Below, piece by piece: positions 1-9,230 of a stretch of DNA of 64,000 nucleotides; positions within the stretch are counted from its first letter, which is position 1; every line of letters starts with the position of its first letter. The stretch spans positions 15,644,501 through 15,708,500 of the forward strand of contig NC_087098.1 of assembly GCF_963855985.1 (NCBI RefSeq), written 5' to 3'. Source of the stretch: Ostrinia nubilalis (Eukaryota > Arthropoda > Insecta > Lepidoptera > Crambidae). Position numbers and translations under genes: made by a program. A model generated the notes under the pieces. That model saw nothing but the letters and a program-made list of their open reading frames with translations. It was not told the DNA's origin and did not search any database.

Positions 1-24
1 TAAAGTCAATTAAAATGCGATATA

Positions 25-140
25 CAGGGTGTCCCGAAAACAATGGATAACCCTGTAACCATCGATAGGCCTCGCCATGGTCTTCCTAACGTCCAATTTT
101 GACCCTTGTAAAAATATCACCGTTTTCAAGATAACTAAGT
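25..140. repeat. Dispersed repeat beginning CAGGGTGTCCC, copy A
   Basis: This stretch matches 59950-60066 almost base for base, including the CAGGGTGTCCC start, a GATAACCCT block, a CGATAGGCCTCGCCATGG block and an ATCACCGTTTTCAAGAT block. Two copies 60 kb apart in the same orientation show an interspersed repeat. CAGGGTGTCCC starts are common at the ends of insect mobile elements. I cannot assign the family. Neither copy has coding capacity. Confidence 0.8.
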
Positions 141-1400
141 ATATAGTTAAATATTGAGCAAAAAAATGACGCGGGTTCGAGTCTCGTCTGAGGCTGTTAA
201 TTAATAAGGTAAGTGTTCAAAAATTGTGTTTCAAATTACTCTGTAAAGAAATAAACTAAGTTTTTTTTTGTAAAGTCTGTTGAGACTTGGATTTCCGTCT
301 CAGAGAATAGTTTTTTCGTCTTGTTTTTTCTCAAAAATTAAATTCTATTTTTTTTTCTAGGAGACTATATTGTATAATTAGGCTACTGCTAGTAGACTTC
401 ATCATCATCATCATCCACTGCTAAACTATGTACGAGGTGCCGAGGTGCGAGTGCCTCCTCCAATGCTTTCTATGTTGCCCGGTCGGTAGCATAACTTGTA
501 GACTTACCTACATCGAATTCTCAGAAAAGATTATCTGTAGTCAATTGAGCAGGCATTAAAAGTAAAAACAGCAGCACTAAAAACGCTTTCCTAAAATTGT
601 AATACTCGTATTTAAGGGAATTTATTTTTACATAATTATTAAGTGAAAAAATATTATAAACATGACATTAGAACTCACTAGGGTTAATTAAGAGATAATG
701 ATTCAAATTTGCTAATTACCCTTAGGCACTTGTAGGCATATTTTACCCTTTAAACTTATTTAACCTTTTACGTGAAAATAAAGTTTTAAAGGTAAGGTTA
801 AAATTTAAAATAACATTTCCGTGTGTGCCGATGAGACTAAAGTTAAAGTAAAATTAAGGTAATTTTCGGTCATTCTCACGATTAGGCGTTCTCAGCCTAA
901 TTACCATATCATTTTTGAAATTTGGCTTAATTGACTTAAACGCATTTAAATATGAAACACATGAAAAGTACGAATTTAACTATCGTTAAGGCGTCAAATT
1001 ATTCCAAGCGGTTTTCGCGTAAATGAGACCCAAAAATTTTATGGTCACGGTAATTAGATAAGGCTAATACTTAATCTAACGGTAATTAGAAAAAATATGT
1101 AAAATAGCAAGAAAACAATATCTTGCATTGATAAATTTGTATATAAATATATAGCGTCATAAAAAACGCTGTAGGTACACTTAATAACCCTTTGAAAAAA
1201 GGAAAACACTCATTTCTATTATTTATTGTATCAAGATATTTTCAGTATACTGCAATAATCGAGGCTATAACAGGAACACTTAGTTTCGCCCAGAAGGGGC
1301 TACGTGTCACATTTGATCAGAATCTTTATCATCATTTATTTGATTTCAATGTGGTACAGACGATTTAACGTACAGATAATGGATCAGGAGATCTCACAAA
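141..1400. other. Gene-free, AT-rich flank with repeat scraps
   Basis: I see no credible gene. At 168-192 a GCGGGTTCGAGTCTCG stretch resembles a tRNA T-arm (RNA polymerase III B box) without the rest of a tRNA. At 399-490 there is a minus-strand scrap of the RTE tail seen better at 37410-37548: ATCATC repeats followed by CCTCCAATGCTTTC and TGTTGCCCGG. Between 690 and 1090 homeodomain-type TAATTA cores are frequent, for example GGTAATTAGA at 1048 and 1080; this may only reflect AT richness. Confidence 0.6.
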
Positions 1401-1404
1401 TTAG

Positions 1405-1448
1405 ATTTTTCGGATATGCATATCGCTCATTGAATGCAAAATAGCCAC
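1405..1448 (+). repeat. Left terminal inverted repeat of the DNA transposon
   Basis: It contains TATCGCTCATTGAAT at 1421-1435, followed by CAAAA and GCCACA. It pairs with 5494-5536 in inverse orientation. The outer boundary is uncertain because the left copy has extra bases between TTTTTCG and TATCGC relative to the right copy. Confidence 0.8.
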
Positions 1449-1801
1449 ATTTCAAAAATAATTCAAAATCGTTTTATTTCGAAATTAGGCTGTAAAAGTA
1501 CTATATTTTACGTTTTGCTGAAGACACCCGTCATTTTTGTTCATTTTGATGCTAAACTGGTCAACCGCCATTTTTGCATTGGGCCGACTTTCGCGCTCAC
1601 GTCAGATCAAAACCACCATTTTGTCAGTTGCGACCCAGTGCTCGGAGCGAATGCACGTCAGTTTCGTACAAAACGGCCACAAGTAAAAAAATCACGCCAG
1701 ATCGACCTCAGTGTTCTGTGCAAAGGAGCCACATTTTGGAATGCGGCCGTGTTGGTTTCAAATTTCAAGTAAGTACACTCGAAATTTATTAATGCAATAG
1801 T

Positions 1802-1956
1802 GCCATATTTTAGGATACGTACGTTTTGCATTCCAATGTGAAACGAAGTAACGCCATATTTACAAATCTGTACATTTTTCATTCTAATATGAAACAAAGC
1901 AATGCCACATTTACAAATCTGGTACATTTTGTATTCCAAAGCTATGCCATATTCAG
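1802..1956 (+). repeat. Subterminal tandem repeat, about 50 bp unit, three-plus copies
   Basis: Units begin with GCCATATTT or GCCACATTT at about 1802, 1853, 1904 and 1945. They carry a TTTGCATTCCAA-like block (rewritten TTTTTCATTCTAA and TTTTGTATTCCAA) and end in GAAACAAAGCAA-like sequence. The same two motifs, GCCACA and GAATGCAAAA, are present inside the left terminal repeat, so the array multiplies terminal-repeat motifs. In other DNA transposons such subterminal repeats bind the transposase; here that is inference. Confidence 0.7.
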
Positions 1957-2107
1957 AAATGTGTTTTTTTTTTATTAATACAAAAAGGCATGCCCTCCAG
2001 AAAACCCCTTTCTTTTTTTATTTTAGGTTAAGTTTAGATAAGCAAAATGCTAAACTGGGCTCAACTCACCATAGTTTTTTGAGTAACCTTGCATTATTAT
2101 TTACAGA

Positions 2108-4702
2108 ATGAGCAGAGCAAAAATGATTTTAAGGATGGCAGTTGGCAATACAAAATTAAATGAAGAATCAGTTAGGATGCAAGATAAGCACATTATTAAA
2201 ACTGAACAAATTCAAAAATTTGATATTCCAGCAAGAGCTGGAAGTCAGAACACAATAACGGATTTGGTTTATGACGTGAAAAGTCATTTAGCCTGTCCAG
2301 CTCAAGAAAAACAAACCATATTTCTTGTCAACACTCAGGTAACTCAAATACCAGCAATAGTTGGACAAAGAAGAGAATCGACTGATAGTAATTTTGATAC
2401 GGACTCCTATCCTGACAGTCAGCCTGATCACAATATATCTTTAAGTGATGATGAAGAGAGTCTAGAGCTAAGAACGCAGACGAAACCCAGAGTAATTATT
2501 CCACCAAGTGACTCATCTGAAAGCGACTCTGATAGTGATACAAACAGCTCTACTTCAAGTAGTTCATCTGATTTTTCCTCCGACGATAGTGTTAAGGATC
2601 CTAATTTTCTGCCTGAGAAACTCGTGAAGACTGATCGTCATAGGTACCATCTTTTTTCTCCTCAACCTAGTCCAGGTTCCGGGGCGGAAGACAAACCCAA
2701 AAACATCGAAATGGAGACATTTCGCACAAATACAGATACTGAGCCACCCATTTCAGAAACAGAATTGCAACAACCTAGTATTGACACCGAGCCTCCTAAT
2801 ATTGACACCCAGCTCCCTGGTATTAGCACCGAGCCCCCCACTTTTGACACCCAGCCCCCTAGTATTGACACCCAACCTCCTAGTGTTGACACCCAACCCC
2901 CTAGTGTTAACACCCAACCCCCTAGTGTTGACACCCAACCCCCTAGTGTTGACACTAGTGTAGAACCTCAGCAGCTATCCCGTAAAAGAAAATGTGACCC
3001 TGCATCTTGGAAAAGAAATAAAGCAAAGGCTCTTAAAAATAGTGGAAAGGCATATATTACTATGTCGAAATCAAAAAAACAAATGGAAGCCAAAACAATG
3101 GGACCAGTATGTTCCGATAAATGCAAATTAAAATGTGCTGATAAATTTTCTTCAGAAGAAAGGTTGACGTTATTTGACAACTATTGGAAGACGGGTGACT
3201 TGACAGCTCAGAGGCATTTTATTAGCGACAATATGACAAAAATTGAACCCAAATATCGTTACGTCCGTGTTGGTAGTACTCGTCAAAACTTTAATCACGC
3301 ATATTTTTTCCCTCAACACGGTAGACGCATTCGAGTATGCAAAGTATTTTTCATGAATACCCTTGCTGTTTCTGATAAAACTATAAGAACGGTTGTCAAG
3401 AAGAATTCTGAACGAATAGGATTAATGCAAGATAATCGTGGAAAACATGGAAATCAGTTCCAGTTAGATGCCGCATTAAAGGATGGTGTCAAGGCTCATA
3501 TTAATTCCATCCCTAGGATTGAGAGCCATTATTGTCGTGCTCGAACAAAACGTCAATTTATTGAGGGAAACTTATCTATTGCTGCTTTGCATCGCCTTTA
3601 CGTTGACAAATGTAAAGAAGAAAATAAGCCATATGTGTCTTATAAAATATATTATAATATTTTCGTCGAGGATTTTAACATTTCCTTTTGGCAGCCTAAA
3701 AAGGACCAATGTGAAGACTGTACAGCTTTCAAAAATGCAGAAAATAAGTCGCTTTTGCAACAAAAGTATGACTTGCATTTAATAGAAAAATCACTCGCTA
3801 GATCTGAAAAGGAGAGGGATAAACAAAATATAAATGATGATTTGGTAGTGTGTGCCTATGATTTACAAGCAGTCATGCCCTGCCCACAGGGGGAAGTCTC
3901 TAGTTTTTACTATATTTCTAAATTGAATTTACTCAATTTCACAATCACTAAGCTAGGAACTAATAGTACAGATTGTTTTGTGTGGCACGAGGGAGAAGGA
4001 GGCAGAGGTGCGAACGAAATCGGATCATGCGTATTCATGTACTTGAACCATTTAAACGACGAAGCTTCAGGTGATATTGACGTAGTATTTTACAGTGATA
4101 ATTGTTGCGGCCAGCAAAAAAACAAATTCATGGTAGCAACGTACCAACATGCTGTAAATGTGTTTCCGAAATTGAGAAGTATCACTCATAAGTTTTTAAT
4201 AAAGGGACACACTCAAAATGAAGGAGATGCTGCTCACTCAATAATTCAACGAAATATTTCGATGGCTTTAAAATCGTCCCCGATTTATGTACCTGACCAG
4301 TACATAACTCTTATTAAAACGGCGAAGAAGAAAGGTACACCTTTTATAGTTCATGAACTTACACATGAAGATTTTATTGATTTGAAATGTTTGGCCGTTG
4401 GAAATTTTGTCACATCTGAAGATGGGCAAAAAGTAAAATGGTCCGATATAAAAATAATTAAGGTCCACCGAGAACATAAACACCAATTTTTATATAAAAC
4501 TTCATACCAAAGCACAGAGTTCATATCAGTCTCCACGCTTACAAAAAAAAAGTCTAAGTCCTCTACTAATCATGACATAGTGCCAAAAAGGTTATATAAT
4601 CATAAACTTACAATATCTGAAATAAAAAAACAAGGTATACTCAAACTTATCGAGAAAAATATTATACCTAAATATTACGAAAGCTTTTACAAAAATTTAT
4701 AA
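2108..4702 (+). CDS. Transposase-like protein, RNase-H/DDE fold (DUF7869-like), 864 aa
   Basis: The frame is uninterrupted. The N-terminal 200 residues are Ser/Asp-rich and acidic. A seven-residue proline repeat follows at about 224-283. A lysine-rich stretch near 290-330 could be a nuclear localisation signal. Cysteines C335, C339 and C343 (CSDKCKLKC) and C535/C538 (CEDC) suggest zinc binding. The C-terminal third has the pattern I know from a large arthropod family of transposase-like proteins: YDLQAVMPCPQ (D585), YSDNCCGQQKN (D664) and GHTQNEGDAAHS (E705, D707). D585, D664 and E705 or D707 are the likely catalytic acids. The start follows a TTATTTACAG splice acceptor directly, and an AATAAA lies at 4784-4789. 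It is flanked by matching inverted repeats, so it is more likely a transposon gene than a host gene. The exact superfamily is unresolved. Confidence 0.8.
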   Translation: MSRAKMILRMAVGNTKLNEESVRMQDKHIIKTEQIQKFDIPARAGSQNTITDLVYDVKSHLACPAQEKQTIFLVNTQVTQIPAIVGQRRESTDSNFDTDSYPDSQPDHNISLSDDEESLELRTQTKPRVIIPPSDSSESDSDSDTNSSTSSSSSDFSSDDSVKDPNFLPEKLVKTDRHRYHLFSPQPSPGSGAEDKPKNIEMETFRTNTDTEPPISETELQQPSIDTEPPNIDTQLPGISTEPPTFDTQPPSIDTQPPSVDTQPPSVNTQPPSVDTQPPSVDTSVEPQQLSRKRKCDPASWKRNKAKALKNSGKAYITMSKSKKQMEAKTMGPVCSDKCKLKCADKFSSEERLTLFDNYWKTGDLTAQRHFISDNMTKIEPKYRYVRVGSTRQNFNHAYFFPQHGRRIRVCKVFFMNTLAVSDKTIRTVVKKNSERIGLMQDNRGKHGNQFQLDAALKDGVKAHINSIPRIESHYCRARTKRQFIEGNLSIAALHRLYVDKCKEENKPYVSYKIYYNIFVEDFNISFWQPKKDQCEDCTAFKNAENKSLLQQKYDLHLIEKSLARSEKERDKQNINDDLVVCAYDLQAVMPCPQGEVSSFYYISKLNLLNFTITKLGTNSTDCFVWHEGEGGRGANEIGSCVFMYLNHLNDEASGDIDVVFYSDNCCGQQKNKFMVATYQHAVNVFPKLRSITHKFLIKGHTQNEGDAAHSIIQRNISMALKSSPIYVPDQYITLIKTAKKKGTPFIVHELTHEDFIDLKCLAVGNFVTSEDGQKVKWSDIKIIKVHREHKHQFLYKTSYQSTEFISVSTLTKKKSKSSTNHDIVPKRLYNHKLTISEIKKQGILKLIEKNIIPKYYESFYKNL
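2776..2958 (+). repeat. In-frame 21 bp minisatellite encoding a proline repeat
   Basis: About nine 21 bp units encode seven-residue repeats of the type DTQPPSV/DTEPPNI inside the transposase frame. The last four or five units are nearly identical, so copy number changed recently. Every unit is 21 bp, so changes keep the frame. It probably forms a flexible linker between the acidic N-terminus and the DNA-processing part. Confidence 0.9.
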
Positions 4703-4783
4703 GCATGCCTTAAATATACAATATAAGACTGTCTGAGATGACAATTTATGATTTTAGTCATTTGTAACTGACTGTGATTTAAT

Positions 4784-4789
4784 AATAAA
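4784..4789 (+). terminator. Poly(A) signal of the transposase gene
   Basis: AATAAA lies 82 bases after the stop codon at 4700-4702, the usual place for a eukaryotic cleavage signal. More AATAAA-like strings occur at about 5217-5222. Confidence 0.55.
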
Positions 4790-5493
4790 TGGCTTAAGGT
4801 ATTCTAGAGTTGTTACTATTTAAAAGCTGATTTAATTAGAAATTTATTTAGTTGTTAAAAATAAGTCATTTGATTCTATAATTCATTTTTTTAATGAATA
4901 CGTTTATTATTTTTTAAGTACTTTTTTGTCGTTCCTATAATTATAAGTACTAAAATGGATATTTTTACTTAAAAAAAATGATAGATTATGTAACATTAGT
5001 ATCGCGCTAAAGCATACAACTATAGAATGGCTATTTTTGTGATGATTGTACACTAAAAAGTTATTGTTTTTGAGTGATTTAAATTTGTCATTTTATAAGG
5101 TTGATTATTTTTACATTTTTTGTCATAAAAATAATAAAAAGAATAAGTTTTTGTTTCACATACAGAATATTTTTGTTGTTTTTGTTTTTTTTTTAATGTC
5201 TTCTTCTTTGAAAACAATAAATAAAGCATATTTCACTTAAAAATATGTTTCATTTTTTGAGATAATTATTTTAAAATTTGATCTAATCTTGAATGCAAAA
5301 AGGGCTTTTGTAGTTTTTTTCAGGTTGTGTTAGAGCTGTAACAGTGGTAATTATTTTAAAAAATAAAACAAAATTTGACGAAAACAATGATATACTAACA
5401 TCATACTATTAAATAAAAAGAAATATTTTTTTTCCTAAAAAACATGTTTTAAAATTTGTTTTGACTCTCCTATAAAAAGTATAGTTTTTGGTT

Positions 5494-5536
5494 TGTGGCC
5501 GTTTTGAATTCAATGAGCGATATATCGAAAAATTTA
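5494..5536 (-). repeat. Right terminal inverted repeat of the DNA transposon
   Basis: Read on the minus strand it gives TTTTTCG, ATATATCGCTCATTGAATT, CAAAA and GGCCACA, matching the left end at 1405-1448. The ATTCAATGAGCGATATATCG block is at 5508-5527. Confidence 0.8.
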
Positions 5537-6298
5537 TTAATGATTTAAGTGATTTTTCCTCTTTTTAATCTATCTGCGATCAGCCATCACCCATTATCAG
5601 ATTAAATTGAATTTGTAATAATGACAGTTCCAGCTCAGCATATCCCATGATTTGTCACCTCGATTCTTTTACAATAAGTTTTCAGATTGATGCTATTAGC
5701 TTTCTCCTGAGCCTAAATGCAGAATTCTTAGAATTTAGAAGGGATGCAGCAAATAGATTGCATGAAGGTCTAGTCTTTGGTTGTAAGCTTTACAGGATTT
5801 TCCACACCCTCTTTGACGTTTGGTATCACTTCAGTGGACTTTGTAAACCAAGGTGCACAGCTCAAGATTTTTAAAACTTTATTTTGAAAACGTTAAAGTA
5901 TTTCTACATTTGCGAGGCTAAGTCGATGCCATGTCTACATGGGTTTTAGGATCCATTTGTATTAGTTTGTTCTCCAAGCTTCTTCTGCCCAGTACCCATT
6001 GCATATCACGAAGTTTTTTCTATGCATAACAAAGCAGGTAGGATGCAGTTTAGGATGGTACAAAGTGCCTATACACTCTTGCCTTGAAAAGTCCCATTGT
6101 CTGTTGATTTGTTCTCTTTTGTTCTTAATGTGATCACGCCAGGTAAGTGTTACTGTTGGAAAATCTCATCTTCTTAGGGCAAAGGTATTATGGATAGATG
6201 TTAATGGTTTTATGTTAGAATTAATTAATGATTTAAGATGTTAATATCAATTATACTAATAGTAAAAATAAATATCTGGTAAGAGACATGTTTCATGC
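5537..6298. other. Gene-free stretch
   Basis: No coding signature is recognised. A 75-residue open frame at 5647-5874 has no features I can link to a family and no Kozak-like start; it may be a decayed element. Nothing else stands out. Confidence 0.5.
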
Positions 6299-6460
6299 AG
6301 GGGTGACATCTCCTGGCCATCAGAAAGCCCCGATTTCACTCCAGGTAACTTCTTTTTTGTGGGGTGACCTTAGGGGTTAAAATATACTCTTAAATCCAAC
6401 AACCATGCAGCAACTGAAGCTGAACATTTGTCATGAAATCGAATCTATTTCGAGGTTACT
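6299..6460 (+). pseudogene. Remnant of a Tc1/mariner (IS630-like) transposase C-terminus
   Basis: Translating 6314-6370 gives WPSESPDFTPGNFF and then, after a one-base shift, LWGDL. This is the WPxxSPDLxPxDFFLWGxL motif around the last catalytic acid in IS630/Tc1/mariner-type transposases of insects. A T-run frameshift and stops follow, and the usual Asp after the TP is Asn. It is a short dead fragment with no visible terminal repeats. Confidence 0.55.
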
Positions 6461-8019
6461 CTAACGAAAGTTTTTTTAAATTTTGATTGTCAGATTGGAA
6501 GAAAAGTCCGTACAGTTGTTATGCGAAAGTCTTGGTATATTTCATATTTTATCATCATACTTATTCAATCGTGAGTGCAATTTGTAGGTAATAATTTCAT
6601 ACAACGGTGATTATAAATATACGGTAATTAGTACATGGAAATTATAAAACGATAGTTTTTCTTCAAAATCTCCAAAATCTTCAGCGTATGCAAATACTGT
6701 CTTACTACAACGTATGAAGGCCAAAGTACTGAATCTATTTAAATTAACAACGTGGATCTACCTTCAAAAATCGAGTATAAAAATAAGGACATGGTAAATA
6801 GAAAAATTGAAAACCAAAGATATGGTAATTATACTCTTACGCAATTCATCGACGGTACGCCAACGCAATAGACGTCTACTTGCTAACAGGTCTTAGAACT
6901 AACTAAGGGCTCGCGCCGCGCGCGTAAATGATGTGTCAAATATTATTATTTAGGCTTGTGTGCCCAAAAACAGAAAACGTCACGGGAATTAGGACTTTCG
7001 CTCGGACAAGCAGTTTTTTAATTCTAATTATTTACAGAATGGTTCTATTGAATAGATATTTTGCTATGCGTAAGACAATCTTTTGTACTCTTTAAAATGT
7101 TGAATGGAGTAAACCAAATCTATACGACATAAAAATTACAGCCAAGTTTTAACATTAAGTCGGTGTGCGGACGCGTAACGGTAATTAGAGAACAGAGGTT
7201 CATGAAATTAATTAAGTCACAAATACTTAAAATAGAGGCCTATGATTTAATGCACAACTGGATGGGGTTGTTAAGTAACATATAAAAATACTTGCATGTC
7301 TCTAATTTGTCATTATTAACGATTTAACAGCCCGGACACGCAAAAACTAGCTCATCTGAGAATGGCCGTTTTGTTAACATTCACAAACACTTTCCTGATA
7401 TTTTGTTTTATATTTTATTCACTTTGTATGACTCATTAGTATTCGAGGTAGAGACATGTATATATTTTTAAATCCGTTAATTTGCTTTGTATGTAATTGT
7501 ACTTTGATGGCATTAAAATATTAAAATAATGATTTGATTTAGCATTAAAATGGATCTCTGAGTAAAAAGGAATGAATGCTGCAAAATAATAATAAACAAA
7601 GGAATTTGTTTATATTAAAAATTTATTTAACGACAAAAATACCCCTTAGTTCGAAATGCAATTTTTATTTGTCATAGATGTCCCGAATATTATTTGTCGC
7701 ACTCGTGGTATGTGTTTATTAGCAGTGTCCCCCAAATTCCTCATGGTACTTGAGATTCCTGGTCCCATAAATTAATTACTCAGTGAACAACCCCACTACT
7801 GAGGTATGCGTCAATAAAACCAAACAAATTCAATATAAAATTTATTCCACCTAACAAATTGTAAACCGCTAAGAAAATATATCTATGCAATATCCTCGCA
7901 AAATTCACATGATCATAAATTATCATTATAACACTAACAATGTACAAATATTTATACAGCATCTCATCTCAGCAAGAAGTTCGCGAAGTTCGAAAATTTC
8001 GCGTACTCTCCGTTAATAA
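6461..8019. other. Gene-free region downstream of ind with clustered homeodomain-type sites
   Basis: No gene is seen. GC-rich patches occur near 6907-6925 (GCGCCGCGCGCG) and 7164-7180. Several GGTAATTAG or TAATTA cores occur near 6627, 7018-7030, 7181 and 7208. In AT-rich DNA such sites are expected by chance, so an enhancer role is only a suggestion based on the position next to a homeobox gene. Confidence 0.4.
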
Positions 8020-8025
8020 TTTATT
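8020..8025 (-). terminator. ind: Poly(A) signal of ind
   Basis: TTTATT on the plus strand reads AATAAA on the minus strand, about 63 bases past the ind stop codon (8088-8090). A second one lies near 7840. Cleavage probably occurs around 8000. Confidence 0.5.
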
Positions 8026-8087
8026 CACTTACATTACCAAAAGTTTATCTGTTTAAACAGTTCGTATTGATTAAAACGTAAGACAGT

Positions 8088-8999
8088 TCAAGGGTACTGT
8101 GATAAGTTTTGGGCTTCGAAACTGGTGTCGTTATCACTGACCACATCGATTTGTTCTTGATCGTTATCGCACGAAGATTCCCGGTTTTTGGAGCACGATG
8201 CCTTCGTGCAGCAGCACTTCTTAGCTTTCCCCTCGCTGGAGCTCATCGGACTCTCCTCCTTCTTCAACTTCACGCGGCGATTCTGGAACCAGATTTTCAC
8301 TTGTTTCTCCGACAGCTTCAGTCTCGACGCGATCTCGATGCGTCTCAATCGCGACAGATACATATTCATCGAAAATTCTCTCTCCAACTCTAAAAGTTGC
8401 GTTCCGGTGAAGGCGGTTCTAATCCGTTTGCTAGAGTCTTCTTTAATTGGAATTCGTTTCAAGTCCTTTGAGTAGCCAGGGAGGAGTTCTTCAGGGTGCG
8501 CCAGCGGCGGGCTTGGAGTTCCATTTCGGCTCTCACTCGACAGCGAAGGTGACCTCTGACCTTGACTTTTCGCCGGCGACGTTGCTGTTGACTTGTACGG
8601 GTGATGAAGATACGGCGACACAGATTTTTTTCTTCGGCTCACAAAACTAATTGGCTCTTGTTCTTCAGTTTTCAGATATCCTTCAAATGGTCGTTGTTCG
8701 CTTTGTACTGGTTCGAAAAAATCTGGCTGCCTTGGTAGCTGATGGAAGAGAGGATATCTGAAGTTCAGGTGCTCGAGGAAAGGACGGAACAGATCTGGAG
8801 ACCGTTGCTGCTGCTGAAGTCCAAGGCTCAGAAGATTGTTCAGGTTACCCTGGTAAGGGTACGGCAGAAACTTGGGCCGTGTGTCCAAGTGCTGATTGAT
8901 CAAACTCGTGTACGGGTTCAAATGTTCACTAGACATGTCCGTCTTTTTGCAGTCTTTCGTATCACTGATCAAGGTGTCGACTAAGAACGATCGGGACAT
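8088..8999 (-). CDS. ind: Gsx/ind-family homeobox transcription factor
   Basis: It encodes a nuclear DNA-binding protein. I place the start at 8999 because [11 protein letters not shown] is the conserved N-terminus of Gsx proteins; an upstream ATG at 9032 would add 11 residues. The product is 303 residues, normal for the family. The homeodomain occupies about residues 190-249 ([17 protein letters not shown], then [12 protein letters not shown], then [13 protein letters not shown]) with Trp48, Phe49, Gln50, Asn51 and Arg53 intact. The match to Gsx/Ind is clear and it is not a Hox gene. The middle is Ser/Pro-rich with a QQQQ run. Past the homeodomain lies a cysteine-rich [10 protein letters not shown] segment and an acidic tail. 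In Drosophila ind specifies the intermediate column of the neuroectoderm; the same role is inferred. The coding region has no intron. It is the only clear host gene here. Confidence 0.95.
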   Translation of the reverse strand: MSRSFLVDTLISDTKDCKKTDMSSEHLNPYTSLINQHLDTRPKFLPYPYQGNLNNLLSLGLQQQQRSPDLFRPFLEHLNFRYPLFHQLPRQPDFFEPVQSEQRPFEGYLKTEEQEPISFVSRRKKSVSPYLHHPYKSTATSPAKSQGQRSPSLSSESRNGTPSPPLAHPEELLPGYSKDLKRIPIKEDSSKRIRTAFTGTQLLELEREFSMNMYLSRLRRIEIASRLKLSEKQVKIWFQNRRVKLKKEESPMSSSEGKAKKCCCTKASCSKNRESSCDNDQEQIDVVSDNDTSFEAQNLSQYP

Positions 9000-9230
9000 G
9001 TTGCACTGTTCGCGCTGCGGCGTTTGCTGCACTACTGATGCATAAGGGTGGACGTGCCCGAAGTTACAATTACAAAAACTACCCCCTCTTCCCCCACCCT
9101 ATTGTAAATAAACACAATAGGTCTCACTCGAAGCGTTTTGGCAATTATGTGGCCCGTCCCACCCTTTTGTCGGAGAGCCGTCAGCCCCAGTGTAGTTTGA
9201 AGAAAAAAAAATCGTATTGTGAATAGAGCA
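9000..9230 (-). promoter_or_regulatory. 5' flank of ind
   Basis: This region contains the 5' untranslated region and probable proximal promoter of ind. At 9099-9120 an inverted repeat CTATTGT/ACAATAG surrounds AAATAAAC, so one string offers a Sox-type core (ACAATAG) on both strands and a forkhead-type core (GTTTATTT). A pyrimidine-rich CCCCCTCTTCCCCCACCC run lies at 9082-9099. No convincing TATA box is seen. Use as a promoter is inferred from position only. Confidence 0.4.

Larger units (their letters stand above)
1405..5536 (+). mobile_element. Complete DNA transposon with terminal inverted repeats and DDE-type transposase
   Basis: An 864-residue transposase-like frame (2108-4702) lies between two inverted repeats. 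The left end (about 1405-1448) and the reverse complement of the right end (about 5494-5536) share TATCGCTCATTGAAT, then CAAAA, then GCCACA, with about 26 of 29 matches in the best block. Outside this both share TTTTTCG, but the left end carries a few extra bases, so the exact termini and the target duplication are not resolved. The 5' third holds a tandem subterminal repeat and a possible untranslated first exon with a CAAGTAAGT donor near 1767; the ORF starts right after a TTATTTACAG acceptor. I infer an autonomous cut-and-paste element. The superfamily is not certain. Confidence 0.8.

Noticed and set aside
1434..1772. 112-residue open frame in front of the transposase
   Set aside because: It starts inside the terminal inverted repeat, overlaps another frame and shows no domain; its end at CAAG-GTAAG type text fits an untranslated exon better.
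2662..2955. Minus-strand and alternate-frame repetitive peptides over the proline repeat
   Set aside because: They are shadows of the 21 bp minisatellite in the transposase frame.
8088..8999. Reading the homeobox gene as a Hox or lepidopteran Shx gene
   Set aside because: The MSRSFLVD start and the homeodomain text match Gsx/ind, and there is no YPWM-type hexapeptide.
8088..9032. Start of ind at the first ATG (9032)
   Set aside because: The conserved family N-terminus begins at the second Met (8999); the upstream 11 residues are not family-like.
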